The notes under the pieces: model-generated
The model's database searches: none
Told to the model about the DNA's origin: nothing
The model's input: only the letters and a program-made list of their open reading frames with translations
NCBI GenBank assembly: GCA_020544305.1
Contig: CP058667.1
Span: 1,674,001 to 1,738,000 of the forward strand
Source: Staphylococcus taiwanensis
GTDB taxonomy: Bacteria > Bacillota > Bacilli > Staphylococcales > Staphylococcaceae
DNA length: 64,000 nucleotides
Direction: 5' to 3'
Part shown: in pieces, positions 56,892 to 64,000 of the stretch
Layout: each line of letters opens with the position of its first letter
How positions within the stretch are numbered: the first letter of the stretch is position 1
Position numbers and translations under genes: made by a program

Positions 56892-57055
56892 TAATTTTTA
56901 TTATTTTTTGAATGCGATTATTTATGTGCTTATCTGACTTATTGATTTTATTTAAATCCATTGTCTTTATGTATTACTTAGCTTTCAGATAATTTAAATG
57001 AGTAACAAATACACATAATTAGTGAAAAATATAAACTTTTTTTATATTAAAGCTA

Positions 57056-57084
57056 TTGCTAAATAAGGTTTCTTTAGCTATAAT
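57056..57084 (+). promoter_or_regulatory. promoter of tRNA-Arg
   Basis: TTGCTA at 57056-57061 and TATAAT at 57079-57084 are 17 bases apart, with the mature tRNA starting 23 bases after the -10. Confidence 0.75.
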
Positions 57085-57106
57085 AATTCTTGTGTTAAAA
57101 ATTCAT

Positions 57107-57180
57107 GTCCTGGTAGCTCAGCTGGATAGAGCAATGGCCTTCTAAGCCATCGGTCGGGGGTTCGAATCCCTCCCAGGACG
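57107..57180 (+). tRNA. tRNA-Arg (UCU)
   Basis: 74 bases fold as a standard cloverleaf. The acceptor stem GTCCTGG pairs with CCAGGAC, then G discriminator. The D arm is GCTC...GAGC. The anticodon stem ATGGC/GCCAT has loop CTTCTAA and anticodon TCT at 57141-57143. The T arm GGGGG TTCGAAT CCCTC follows. CCA is not encoded. Its 3' end is where the prophage begins, so it is the probable attachment gene. Confidence 0.96.
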
Positions 57181-57213
57181 CTATTAACCGAAAATTAAAC
57201 ACTTTTCGAAATT

Positions 57214-57245
57214 AAGAATCCCATAACGACGGGGTTCTTTTTATT
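57214..57245 (+). terminator. terminator after tRNA-Arg
   Basis: AAGAATCCC and GGGGTTCTT form a stem followed by TTTTATTTT on the plus strand, 34 bases after the tRNA. Confidence 0.75.
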
Positions 57246-57277
57246 TTGCCTATTAATAACACACCATATAATACAAA

Positions 57278-57309
57278 TTTTTAGGGACTTTTTAGGGACC
57301 CGAGTCCCT
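57278..57309. repeat. tandem 11-bp repeats with flanking inverted copy, possible integrase arm sites
   Basis: TTTTTAGGGAC occurs twice back to back (57278-57288 and 57289-57299), followed by the inverted partner GAGTCCCT (57302-57309). Short repeats of this kind next to a tRNA-borne prophage end often are arm-binding sites for a tyrosine recombinase. Function is inferred. Confidence 0.55.
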
Positions 57310-57366
57310 CACATGAAAAAACCACGCTCATAAGAACATGGTTTGTATTTTTTTTGAAAATTACGC

Positions 57367-57404
57367 ATAAAAAAATAACCGTACCTATTAAGATACGGTT
57401 ACTA
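57367..57404 (-). terminator. terminator of the prophage cargo operon
   Basis: On the minus strand GTAACCGTATC and TACGGTTA pair, followed by TTTTTTT. It overlaps the last codons of the DUF2335 gene. Confidence 0.85.
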
Positions 57405-57857
57405 GTCCTCTTTTCTTCTTATATTATTTACTGTAGCGTTAATCATACTTACCACTATGTTTCCCAAAGATAAAGTCCCAATAATGCCTGCTGCCCATTC
57501 TTTTCCAAATATACCTAATACTACTGATCCTATAATCCCCGCGATGGAAATAATCGTACTTGAATTAATTCCTTTTGTCGTAATTGAATCATTACTTTTG
57601 TAGTACTTTTCTTGCTCCACAATTTCTAAGTTCATTCTATGCTGCTGGTTCTTTTCAGCCATTTCCATAATCCTGTTAGCTGAACCTGGTAAAACTTCTT
57701 CATATTTTTTAAAATCCTCAGGGTCTGGAAGAGGTCCACTTTTAGTTAAAGAAATTTCACGTGCTATAATTTCGCGTCTTTCATCACTATTATTAGCATT
57801 CTCTAGTTTTCTTTCTAACACTTCTGCATCGTTAGACTGTTTTGTATCAGTATCCAT
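57402..57857 (-). CDS. DUF2335-family membrane protein, prophage cargo
   Basis: 151 residues. A charged N-terminal half leads into the family segment GPLPDPEDFKKYEEVLPGSANRIMEMAEKNQQHRMNLE (about 57-95, read in parts). Two C-terminal hydrophobic helices follow (STIISIAGIIGSVVLGIFG and AAGIIGTLSLGNIVVSMI). The family has no settled function. It overlaps the upstream 71-residue gene by 11 bp and has its own promoter and terminator, so it is independent of the lysis genes. This is the pattern of a lysogenic-conversion gene. Confidence 0.8.
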   Translation of the reverse strand: MDTDTKQSNDAEVLERKLENANNSDERREIIAREISLTKSGPLPDPEDFKKYEEVLPGSANRIMEMAEKNQQHRMNLEIVEQEKYYKSNDSITTKGINSSTIISIAGIIGSVVLGIFGKEWAAGIIGTLSLGNIVVSMINATVNNIRRKED

Positions 57858-58062
57858 GATTTAGTTCCTTTACTTTTGGATATGCGTTTAAAGCTTTTTG
57901 CATATCTGCACCTGTAGCGTACCAATCACTTTCTAATTGATTTATATCACTTCTCGATTGTAAGCTATTTTTACGTAATTCATTTCTTTTTTTACCATAA
58001 TATCCATTCATATCTCCAGAAATCATGTATGCTGTGGCTATTGTTTTGAAAATTTTTTGCAT
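57847..58062 (-). CDS. unknown 71-residue protein, first gene of prophage cargo operon
   Basis: Begins MQKIFKTIATAYMISGDMNGYYG and ends PKVKELNHGY. Hydrophilic overall with a short hydrophobic N-terminal stretch; rich in charged and aromatic residues. No domain recognised. Strong AGGAGGAGAT ribosome site. The 11-bp overlap with the DUF2335 gene suggests coupled translation and a shared role. Confidence 0.75.
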   Translation of the reverse strand: MQKIFKTIATAYMISGDMNGYYGKKRNELRKNSLQSRSDINQLESDWYATGADMQKALNAYPKVKELNHGY

Positions 58063-58082
58063 AAAGATCTCCTCCTAATATA

Positions 58083-58102
58083 TTTACATATTAATATGTA
58101 AA
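58083..58102. promoter_or_regulatory. perfect 20-bp palindrome at the cargo operon promoter
   Basis: TTTACATATTAATATGTAAA is its own reverse complement. On the minus strand it overlaps a candidate promoter (TTGTTA, 17 bases, TAATAT) and lies about 20 bases before the start of the 71-residue gene. A dimeric repressor could bind here. Confidence 0.6.
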
Positions 58103-58182
58103 CGTAAAAATAACAACAAATTTATGATTATAAAATTAAAAATGGGCACAACTACTTAAAAAGGTACGATATTTTATAACAT

Positions 58183-58220
58183 AAAAAAACAGGGACAAGC
58201 ACCGTTATGCTTATCCCTTT
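58183..58220 (-). terminator. endolysin terminator
   Basis: On the minus strand AGGGATAAGCA and TGCTTGTCCCT pair around CCGTTA-like loop bases, then TTTTTTT. It separates the lysis genes from the cargo operon. Confidence 0.9.
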
Positions 58221-58262
58221 ACGAACTAATAGTGAAATGTCATCTGAGTGTATTATATCATA

Positions 58263-59675
58263 TTATTTCCAAGATATCTTGCCAAAATACTTCTCTTTCT
58301 TAATACGTTCTTGTTTATCTGTAATTTTACATAAAGCACAGTAGAAGTAACCGGCACTAGGGTTAGTCGGATATTTAAACTTAGCCCACCAATAACCATT
58401 GCGTTTAGTTACAGATACAAAGTCTACCCATTGGTTTTTAAGTAACCATGAATTGCTATCTACAACTGATCCATGCAAACCTGCTGAACGTCTAACTTTA
58501 ATAGTTGTATTAGCAACAAAGCGACCTTTCCAGTTCCACGTGATTTTCTTTTCTTCTTTTTTGCTTTTCATTTTATTTGATAGTGTGTTTGTTTTTGTTT
58601 TAGTAGCAAAGTTAGGTCGAACAAACCACATTTCAGTTTCATACTCATGTTTACGTCGTGTAGCAGTTTCCCAACCAGTACCATTATTGATTGGCCCAGA
58701 AGTCCAACCACCACCAAGCCAGTTCTGCTCGATGACAACAATATAATCAAGCGTTGCTTCAACAACCCAAGCAACATGTCCCCAACCTCCACCAAGTTGA
58801 GCGCCCCAAACAACTAAGTCGCCTGGTTTAGCTAAGAATTTAGGTGTGTTTTTGTGAACAGTCGCTTCTTTTTTGAAGTTTTCTAGATTAACTTTATTAA
58901 ATGGAATATCTTTAGCGCCGTCGCCTTTTAAACCATGACCAAATAAATGGTCCCAACCTACATTGGCATAGTCAAAACATTGGAACGCTGCATAACAATC
59001 GTAGTCATATTGTTTGCCTTCTGTTGATTTCAACCAATCTACAAATTGGTCTCTCGTATATGGTGTAGCGCCTGTTGTAACTTGTGTAGGTGTAGCTTTA
59101 ACCTTAACATCTTTTTTATAATACTTAGCTACATGCTTGTCTAGATTGCTTGTATCACGACTATATCCGCATGCTTGTAATAAATTACCCGGATCCTGCT
59201 TATCTGCTTGAATATCTTGGTGGCCTGGCATATGCGTTTTATAATCAATGTTCCAATATTCTGCTAAGTAAGCTAACACACGAGCACCGTTATCTAGTGC
59301 CTTCAACGAGCGTTCTTTATTATCAAAGTAACAAATTTCTACACCAATCGCTACATCATTTGCATCTTTACCATACCAAAGGTTATCAGTTGGTGCGTCA
59401 TATAATACATGCCATGCTTTTTCAGTTGTAGGAATACAAATAATAGCTTCTTTATCATCTACAAAGATATGCGCGCTCGCTACTTGGTTCCACGGTATAT
59501 TATGCGTATTTTCGTAATAGTTAACGTTAGTTTGTGCAGATGTGTTAGGGTTACCTGTATCATGTGCTACGATGAATTGTGGTTTGCCTCCATCTAATTG
59601 TTCACCATAGCGTCGTGTTCCTTTAGTCAATAAATCATAGCGTACTTTAACGCCTTTCCAGTTTTCAGTAGCCAT
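58263..59675 (-). CDS. phage endolysin: amidase-CHAP-SH3b
   Basis: 470 residues. The N-terminal Amidase_2 domain (about 25-180) has its zinc-binding set in [21 protein letters not shown] and [15 protein letters not shown]. The CHAP domain (about 205-325) has the nucleophile in [15 protein letters not shown] and the His in [13 protein letters not shown]. The SH3b wall-binding domain (about 375-455) has TIKVRRSAG and YWWAKFKYP. The common staphylococcal phage order is CHAP-amidase-SH3b, so the two catalytic domains are swapped here. No signal peptide; released by the adjacent holin. Confidence 0.92.
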   Translation of the reverse strand: MATENWKGVKVRYDLLTKGTRRYGEQLDGGKPQFIVAHDTGNPNTSAQTNVNYYENTHNIPWNQVASAHIFVDDKEAIICIPTTEKAWHVLYDAPTDNLWYGKDANDVAIGVEICYFDNKERSLKALDNGARVLAYLAEYWNIDYKTHMPGHQDIQADKQDPGNLLQACGYSRDTSNLDKHVAKYYKKDVKVKATPTQVTTGATPYTRDQFVDWLKSTEGKQYDYDCYAAFQCFDYANVGWDHLFGHGLKGDGAKDIPFNKVNLENFKKEATVHKNTPKFLAKPGDLVVWGAQLGGGWGHVAWVVEATLDYIVVIEQNWLGGGWTSGPINNGTGWETATRRKHEYETEMWFVRPNFATKTKTNTLSNKMKSKKEEKKITWNWKGRFVANTTIKVRRSAGLHGSVVDSNSWLLKNQWVDFVSVTKRNGYWWAKFKYPTNPSAGYFYCALCKITDKQERIKKEKYFGKISWK

Positions 59676-59686
59676 TTACAACACTC

Positions 59687-59938
59687 CTATTTTAAATTAT
59701 TTTCTTTCAGATATTCTTCTTGCGCTTTTGAATGCGAATGAATAACATATGTGTTTTTATAAACACCATAAATTGCAATGACAAATGGTACTGCTGAAGT
59801 AGCAAAATTTTGCCATGCGTCTAATTTTTCAGGCATTAAAAAAGGAACTTCTATACCACTTGCTTTCAAAGCAAGGTATAAAGCGCCTAACATACCACCG
59901 ATTAAACCGATATATTGTTTTAATTTATCTGATGTCAT
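59687..59938 (-). CDS. phage holin
   Basis: 83 residues with two hydrophobic segments (YIGLIGGMLGALYLALKASG and FATSAVPFVIAIYGVYKNTY) and a charged C-terminal tail. Position directly before the endolysin (11-bp gap) supports the holin role. It opens the membrane so the endolysin reaches the wall. Confidence 0.88.
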   Translation of the reverse strand: MTSDKLKQYIGLIGGMLGALYLALKASGIEVPFLMPEKLDAWQNFATSAVPFVIAIYGVYKNTYVIHSHSKAQEEYLKENNLK

Positions 59939-59952
59939 CTTTATTCCTCCAA

Positions 59953-59983
59953 AATAAAAAGCCGACCTAAAAAGGTCAGCTTT
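59953..59983 (-). terminator. terminator after the baseplate/fibre gene
   Basis: On the minus strand AAAGCTGACCT pairs with AGGTCGGCTTT, then TTATTTT. It overlaps the stop codon of the fibre gene and precedes the holin. Confidence 0.85.
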
Positions 59984-62159
59984 AGATCAATATATTTGCG
60001 TATGGTATTTCTGTCGTTCTGTAATTAAGTTTGAATTGCCATTCATAACCAGCTTCAATTGTTTCTTCTTTGAATTGTTGGTTATAAATCTTGCCCATGT
60101 CTGCGTTGCGGTGTTCTATCCATGTATCGCCTTTTATCGCATTTTCGTTAATTCTGTTTGTTTTGACAATATTTTCAAATTCAAAAGCCGTAATAACATC
60201 ATTTGTGTCATTACTTAACAGATATGAGTTTGCTTGTAATTTTTCTGGTATATTCTCAATTCTATACGTTCCACTCACATCTGGTTTATATGTGTTGTTC
60301 AGTGACGATTTAATTTTGTTAACGTTTTTAGTAAAATACGGAACCATGCCAGCGTATGCAGTTTTAACATATGTTTTCTTTAAAAACTTAACATTTCCAT
60401 ATACCGAAATTGCACCATTTTTAATTGAGTGATTTGTGATGATATTTACTAAATCGTTATTGTCTACTCTACCGTTAACATTTTGAACCAAGCTAACATT
60501 TTGTATGTCTGTATAAACTTTATCCGTAACAAATGATAATTCTTTGTTGTCTCCTAATAATTTAGCATCTTTATTTTTGAAAGCTGTTCCTATTCCGTTG
60601 TGTTCTGGTACAAATTGTTCCCCACTAGTATTATTTGCATCTCTGATTTGCATTGCAATGTCTTTGTTTGAATAGCTATAAAGTGACTGAGTTACATTTG
60701 TAACAACTGGTACTAGTTTAAATATATTTATCGTACCTTTAACATCTTGTGGACGTGTTCCACCGAAATTAAACCACCCTCTTGGCGATGTAGTTGGGTG
60801 GTCTGGATCTTGCCCTTTAAAAACTAATTTCAATGTATGTTTTTTGTATTCAAGATTATCGAATAGTAGTTGTTCGTTATCAACTTTATTAGTATCGCTA
60901 TACGTTGATACAGTAGTTTTCTTCTCATTTGTAGTTCCTTCATCAAGTGTAGCTTCCCAAATACCACCAACATTTGTACAATACGATGTAAAATTGATTT
61001 TATCGGCAATAACTGTACCTTTAAGTGTGGCACCTACGGTAGTTGCAAAATAGTTAGGCGCATAAGATGTATTAAACATACTACTGTCAACCATTTCTAA
61101 ATTTTGATAGCCTATCGATTTGTTTTCATTTTTATAGTCGCCTATCTCTGTTTCTCGAAAAATGATGTAGTCATCTTTTTGATTTTTACTGAACCAAATT
61201 CTTAAGGCTCTATTGTCACTTATAGGTTGCACAACGTGAAATGTTTGTGAAGGTGCATGCACAATACTTACCGTCATATTCCCTTTAATTGTAGATAATT
61301 TATTCAATTCTTCAGAAAAATTAGGTTGTAAAAGTGTCATGTCTGCATCTTTACCGGGTTCCCCTTTTAGAGATTGTAGTTGTTCTGGTGTGAAGTCGTC
61401 GAAAGTGAAAGGATCACCTTTTTCTCCTTTTTCTCCTTTTTCACCTTTTTCTCCATTTGCACCATCTACGCCATCTTTACCGTCTATTCCATTTTTTCCG
61501 TCTAGTCCATTAACTCCATCCTTGCCATCTTCACCTTTTTCACCTTGAACACCCTGTGGACCTTGTTCGCCGACTTTGCCCGGTGGTCCTTGAATACCTT
61601 GAACACCTTGTTCTCCTCTTTCGCCTCTAAATAAATTTGAGTTTTCTGTAACGTATGTTTGTAAGTCTTTTTCTAACTTAGATTTAAAACTATCATCCAA
61701 CAAACCAACTGCATTTTCTTTCATTACGTTTTTAACTAATTCTTGTAATGAATCTACATGTACTTCTTTTCCAATAGGTCCAGTCATACCGCTATCTGTA
61801 ATTGTGAAATAAAAGTTAGCAACGTGGATACTATCACTTTTGTTTGCTAAAAATAGTTTGGCGTCCATTCTACCAGGATGTGCAATAACGTTATCTGATA
61901 CCTTATATTGAATAACACCTTTGTCAGGTATCACAATATCTAATGGCTCATTCGTAAAAATTGAACCGTCTGAACAGAATAGATCTAATCTAGGTAACAT
62001 ATCTGTTTTATTAAAATCTAAAACTTGGTTATTATCTTTAATTGTAATTCTAATGTATGCACTACCGTCATCTTCGGTGTAAAAATTAGCACCAATAAAA
62101 CCGTTCTCAGCCGTGCTAACATTGATATTTGTAGATACATCTGTCAATTTTTGTAACAT
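59982..62159 (-). CDS. phage baseplate upper protein (BppU-like) with collagen-like repeats
   Basis: 725 residues. The N-terminal BppU-like domain (about 1-140) contains [24 protein letters not shown], which attaches the protein to the baseplate. A collagen-like Gly-X-Y region (about 178-250, e.g. [16 protein letters not shown]) follows, then a large unrecognised C-terminal part that likely carries the receptor-binding surface. Such repeats vary in number among phages. Confidence 0.88.
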   Translation of the reverse strand: MLQKLTDVSTNINVSTAENGFIGANFYTEDDGSAYIRITIKDNNQVLDFNKTDMLPRLDLFCSDGSIFTNEPLDIVIPDKGVIQYKVSDNVIAHPGRMDAKLFLANKSDSIHVANFYFTITDSGMTGPIGKEVHVDSLQELVKNVMKENAVGLLDDSFKSKLEKDLQTYVTENSNLFRGERGEQGVQGIQGPPGKVGEQGPQGVQGEKGEDGKDGVNGLDGKNGIDGKDGVDGANGEKGEKGEKGEKGDPFTFDDFTPEQLQSLKGEPGKDADMTLLQPNFSEELNKLSTIKGNMTVSIVHAPSQTFHVVQPISDNRALRIWFSKNQKDDYIIFRETEIGDYKNENKSIGYQNLEMVDSSMFNTSYAPNYFATTVGATLKGTVIADKINFTSYCTNVGGIWEATLDEGTTNEKKTTVSTYSDTNKVDNEQLLFDNLEYKKHTLKLVFKGQDPDHPTTSPRGWFNFGGTRPQDVKGTINIFKLVPVVTNVTQSLYSYSNKDIAMQIRDANNTSGEQFVPEHNGIGTAFKNKDAKLLGDNKELSFVTDKVYTDIQNVSLVQNVNGRVDNNDLVNIITNHSIKNGAISVYGNVKFLKKTYVKTAYAGMVPYFTKNVNKIKSSLNNTYKPDVSGTYRIENIPEKLQANSYLLSNDTNDVITAFEFENIVKTNRINENAIKGDTWIEHRNADMGKIYNQQFKEETIEAGYEWQFKLNYRTTEIPYANILI

Positions 62160-62172
62160 ATATACACCTCTT

Positions 62173-62211
62173 TTAATTTTAAAAGGCTACCCACTGTCAG
62201 TGAATAGCCTT
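62173..62211 (-). terminator. terminator after the tail hydrolase
   Basis: AAGGCTA (62183-62189) pairs with TAGCCTT (62205-62211), with an inner CACTG/CAGTG match. On the minus strand a T-rich run follows. It overlaps the stop codon of the hydrolase gene. Confidence 0.7.
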
Positions 62212-64000
62212 ACTTATATTTATCCTGTATAAAATAAAGTCCTTTTAACCCTATTTTTTTGTAATAACTGTATATTGTGCTTGCTTGATGTTCGCACCAA
62301 CGAATGTCTGTTGCATATTGATGTGTAGCAGGGTTTTTAGGGTTCCAACGCATACGGTATAATGTGTTTTGCCCTTTGTTGATGTAATCTTGTCTAACGA
62401 ATTTAGCGCCACCGATGATAGCTTTTGCCGGTGTTGTCCAACCTCTTCTACGTGCAAAAGGTATAGCATTGTTAGGATTGTTATCATAAGCGCCTATACC
62501 AAAGTAGTTATATACACCATAACGACCACTTGCAAAGTTACTTGTACCATTACCACTTTCCAGCAACGCATGCGCAATCAAATATATCTCATTAATGTTA
62601 TATTTTTTACAACCGTCTGCAAACGCCTTGCCTTGACCTGATAACGTTCCACGTCCTTTTAAGATAACGTTCAATTTTGATACGCTAATACCTTGATACT
62701 TACCTAAATTAAGCATCTGGTAACGTTGTGATGAACTATTCCATATAGATGTAGGGTTCATTGCTGCACTAACAGCTGAACGGCTAGGGAAGTACCAACT
62801 ATAACCATTACTTTTTTGTGGGTACCCTCTACTCATTTGTAAGTTAAGTGCTTGAGTAAATGTAAATCCACTCTTTTCTACTGTAACCTTAGCTTTAGTT
62901 TGTTTTGGTGGCGTAATTTTTTTAGATTTAGAAGTAGATGGCGTAGTAACTGTCGGTTTAGTTGTTTTAGCTTCTTTGTCAGATTTAATTTTAATTATTT
63001 TTGTACTTGTAGTTGTTACTATTTTCTCTTTTAGTAACTTATCTTTTTTGAGGTACATTTCAATAATTTTACTCTCAACTTCTTTGTACTTACTTTCGTC
63101 AGGAATGCCGTTCTTTATCATGTCGTAATCGATTAAATCTTTCATCGAACGCCAAATATTAGGGTCTGCTTTAATTGTGCTTTCTGATAATTTGATTTTT
63201 GACCAACTCATCAACCATACACCGTATATCAACGCTTGTAGTTGGTTTAGCATGAATTGGCGTTTACTTTCTGTTTGTGCGCCACAAACTTCTATCACTA
63301 ACCAACCTGGATGTGAGGGTGCCTCTGTGTCAGGTGGTCTAGGCGTCCATATTTGTTCACGGTCAATATAAACGTGTGGATATTCATCTTTGCTGACAAA
63401 TCTATTACGTTGCAGATACAACTCTTCAACATCGCGCAAATGAGGACATTCTTTGATGTATATACCTTTAGGCTTGCTCATCAAATTACCGTCATCTACG
63501 ATTAAATGGTCGTTGTATTCTAACTCTTTATCTAGAGAGTATAGAAAGTCAGTATATTGTACTTTTTTAATTTCTTTAAAGTGAGGTTTTTTAGCATCGC
63601 CAGTTGACGTAACATCTTTAGAGCTATCTTGTGGCTTAATTTCCGGTTTAACGTCTGTCGGCGTTTTAGGTTTGGTCGTTTCGTGTTTAGTCCCCGCCTT
63701 TCTAACTTCCTTTCGATAAGCTGGACGCACAAAACCTGTAACGCTTGTATAACTATGCGTTACGTATGCTGCTGCGCTTCCCCAATTATAGTTTGGCGGA
63801 TATTCTTTGTGGACCCAATTTTGATCCACGCATCTAAACGTTTTTTTGTTGCTAGGACCTACTACAATACCTGTATGCCCTGCCCACCCGATACCGTTAC
63901 CGGGGTGCCAAACTGCGATATCGCCAGGTAAAGGGACAAAATCAGGCGTGTTTTTTATAAATCTGAAGCCTTTGGGGTATTTGTAATAAGCCATATCAAC
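62210..64000 (-). CDS. tail-associated peptidoglycan hydrolase, CHAP plus glucosaminidase (partial, 5' end beyond window)
   Basis: Open to the right edge: the frame continues upstream of the ATG at 63994 with Asp and Val codons. The segment DMAYYKYPKGFRF matches the middle of a CHAP domain, not an N-terminus. The visible part of CHAP includes PLPGDIAVWHPGNGIGWAGHTGIVVGP (read in parts) with its catalytic His; the Cys lies outside. The middle contains a linker and an unassigned domain (SHPGWLVIEVCGAQTESKRQ). The C-terminal glucosaminidase domain has the catalytic Glu in IAHALLESGNGTSNF. Tail-carried hydrolases of this kind open the wall during DNA entry. Confidence 0.9.
   Translation of the reverse strand, partial: VDMAYYKYPKGFRFIKNTPDFVPLPGDIAVWHPGNGIGWAGHTGIVVGPSNKKTFRCVDQNWVHKEYPPNYNWGSAAAYVTHSYTSVTGFVRPAYRKEVRKAGTKHETTKPKTPTDVKPEIKPQDSSKDVTSTGDAKKPHFKEIKKVQYTDFLYSLDKELEYNDHLIVDDGNLMSKPKGIYIKECPHLRDVEELYLQRNRFVSKDEYPHVYIDREQIWTPRPPDTEAPSHPGWLVIEVCGAQTESKRQFMLNQLQALIYGVWLMSWSKIKLSESTIKADPNIWRSMKDLIDYDMIKNGIPDESKYKEVESKIIEMYLKKDKLLKEKIVTTTSTKIIKIKSDKEAKTTKPTVTTPSTSKSKKITPPKQTKAKVTVEKSGFTFTQALNLQMSRGYPQKSNGYSWYFPSRSAVSAAMNPTSIWNSSSQRYQMLNLGKYQGISVSKLNVILKGRGTLSGQGKAFADGCKKYNINEIYLIAHALLESGNGTSNFASGRYGVYNYFGIGAYDNNPNNAIPFARRRGWTTPAKAIIGGAKFVRQDYINKGQNTLYRMRWNPKNPATHQYATDIRWCEHQASTIYSYYKKIGLKGLYFIQDKYK

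Larger units (their letters stand above)
57181..64000 (-). mobile_element. late end of a siphovirus-like prophage integrated at tRNA-Arg (runs off the right edge)
   Basis: A continuous minus-strand block of tail hydrolase, baseplate/fibre protein, holin, endolysin and two cargo genes ends directly behind the tRNA gene. This is the late-gene end of a typical Staphylococcus temperate phage; integrase, replication and head genes would lie beyond 64000. The left boundary is inferred to be in the tRNA 3' end; the other att copy is outside the window. Confidence 0.88.

Noticed and set aside
58399-58746. Plus-strand 115-codon frame opposite the endolysin
   Set aside because: Lies wholly over a conserved catalytic gene in the other frame, and no translation signal was seen.
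63992-63994. ATG as start of the tail hydrolase
   Set aside because: The frame stays open to the window edge, and the residues around it match the middle of a CHAP domain, so the true start is outside.

Overview
The window is low-GC Firmicute chromosome with unmistakable Staphylococcus gene content: the dcw division cluster, the pyr operon, ileS with a T-box, bshC and PSM-beta peptides. The PSM-beta peptides resemble, from memory, the three antibacterial (gonococcal growth inhibitor) peptides described for S. haemolyticus, so S. haemolyticus or a close relative is the best guess. Species assignment is inference; nothing was searched.

Layout, left to right. (1) 1-8000: housekeeping genes on the minus strand (fmt, cut by the window edge; a catalytically degenerate deformylase-like gene; priA, coaBC, rpoZ, gmk), interrupted by a small plus-strand TM2 membrane protein gene. 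rqcH, for ribosome quality control, diverges from gmk. (2) 8100-8970: a short variable stretch with an insertion-sequence-like inverted repeat, a VOC/PhnB-like gene and a 27-residue membrane peptide. (3) 8970-19450: the complete minus-strand pyrimidine operon pyrR-pyrP-pyrB-pyrC-carA-carB-pyrF-pyrE plus a small unknown gene. It has two PyrR-type attenuators, one in the leader and one between pyrR and pyrP. (4) 19946-28000: an 8-kb gene for a giant serine-rich-repeat, LPXTG-anchored adhesin of the SraP/SasA type with an L-type lectin-like domain. (5) 28440-36400: rluD, lspA, a CHAP protein, a VOC protein, an SDR protein, and ileS with its T-box leader. (6) 36398-51602: the division and cell-wall cluster from divIVA back to mraZ (divIVA, ylmH, yggT, sepF, ylmE, ylmD, ftsZ, ftsA, divIB, murD, mraY, pbp1, ftsL, rsmH, mraZ), all minus strand, with likely MraZ-binding repeats upstream of mraZ.

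(7) 51692-54740: bshC, a GNAT acetyltransferase and a HAD phosphatase. (8) 54850-56123: seven tandem PSM-beta genes encoding only three distinct 44-residue peptides in the transcriptional order A-B-A-B-A-C-C. The upstream region has a pair of AgrA-like boxes, and a small membrane protein gene diverges from it. None of these seven is long enough to appear in a routine ORF list. (9) 57107-64000: a tRNA-Arg(UCU) gene followed by the late end of a siphovirus-like prophage that runs off the right edge. It carries a tail-associated peptidoglycan hydrolase, a baseplate/fibre protein with collagen-like repeats, a holin and an endolysin. Next to the tRNA is a separately promoted two-gene cargo operon (a DUF2335 membrane protein and an unknown 71-residue protein).

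Most of the window is ordinary core genome. The parts most worth attention are the expanded PSM-beta array with its upstream regulatory region, the adhesin inserted between pyrR and rluD, the prophage cargo operon with a perfect 20-bp palindrome at its promoter, and the deformylase paralogue that has lost its metal ligands.
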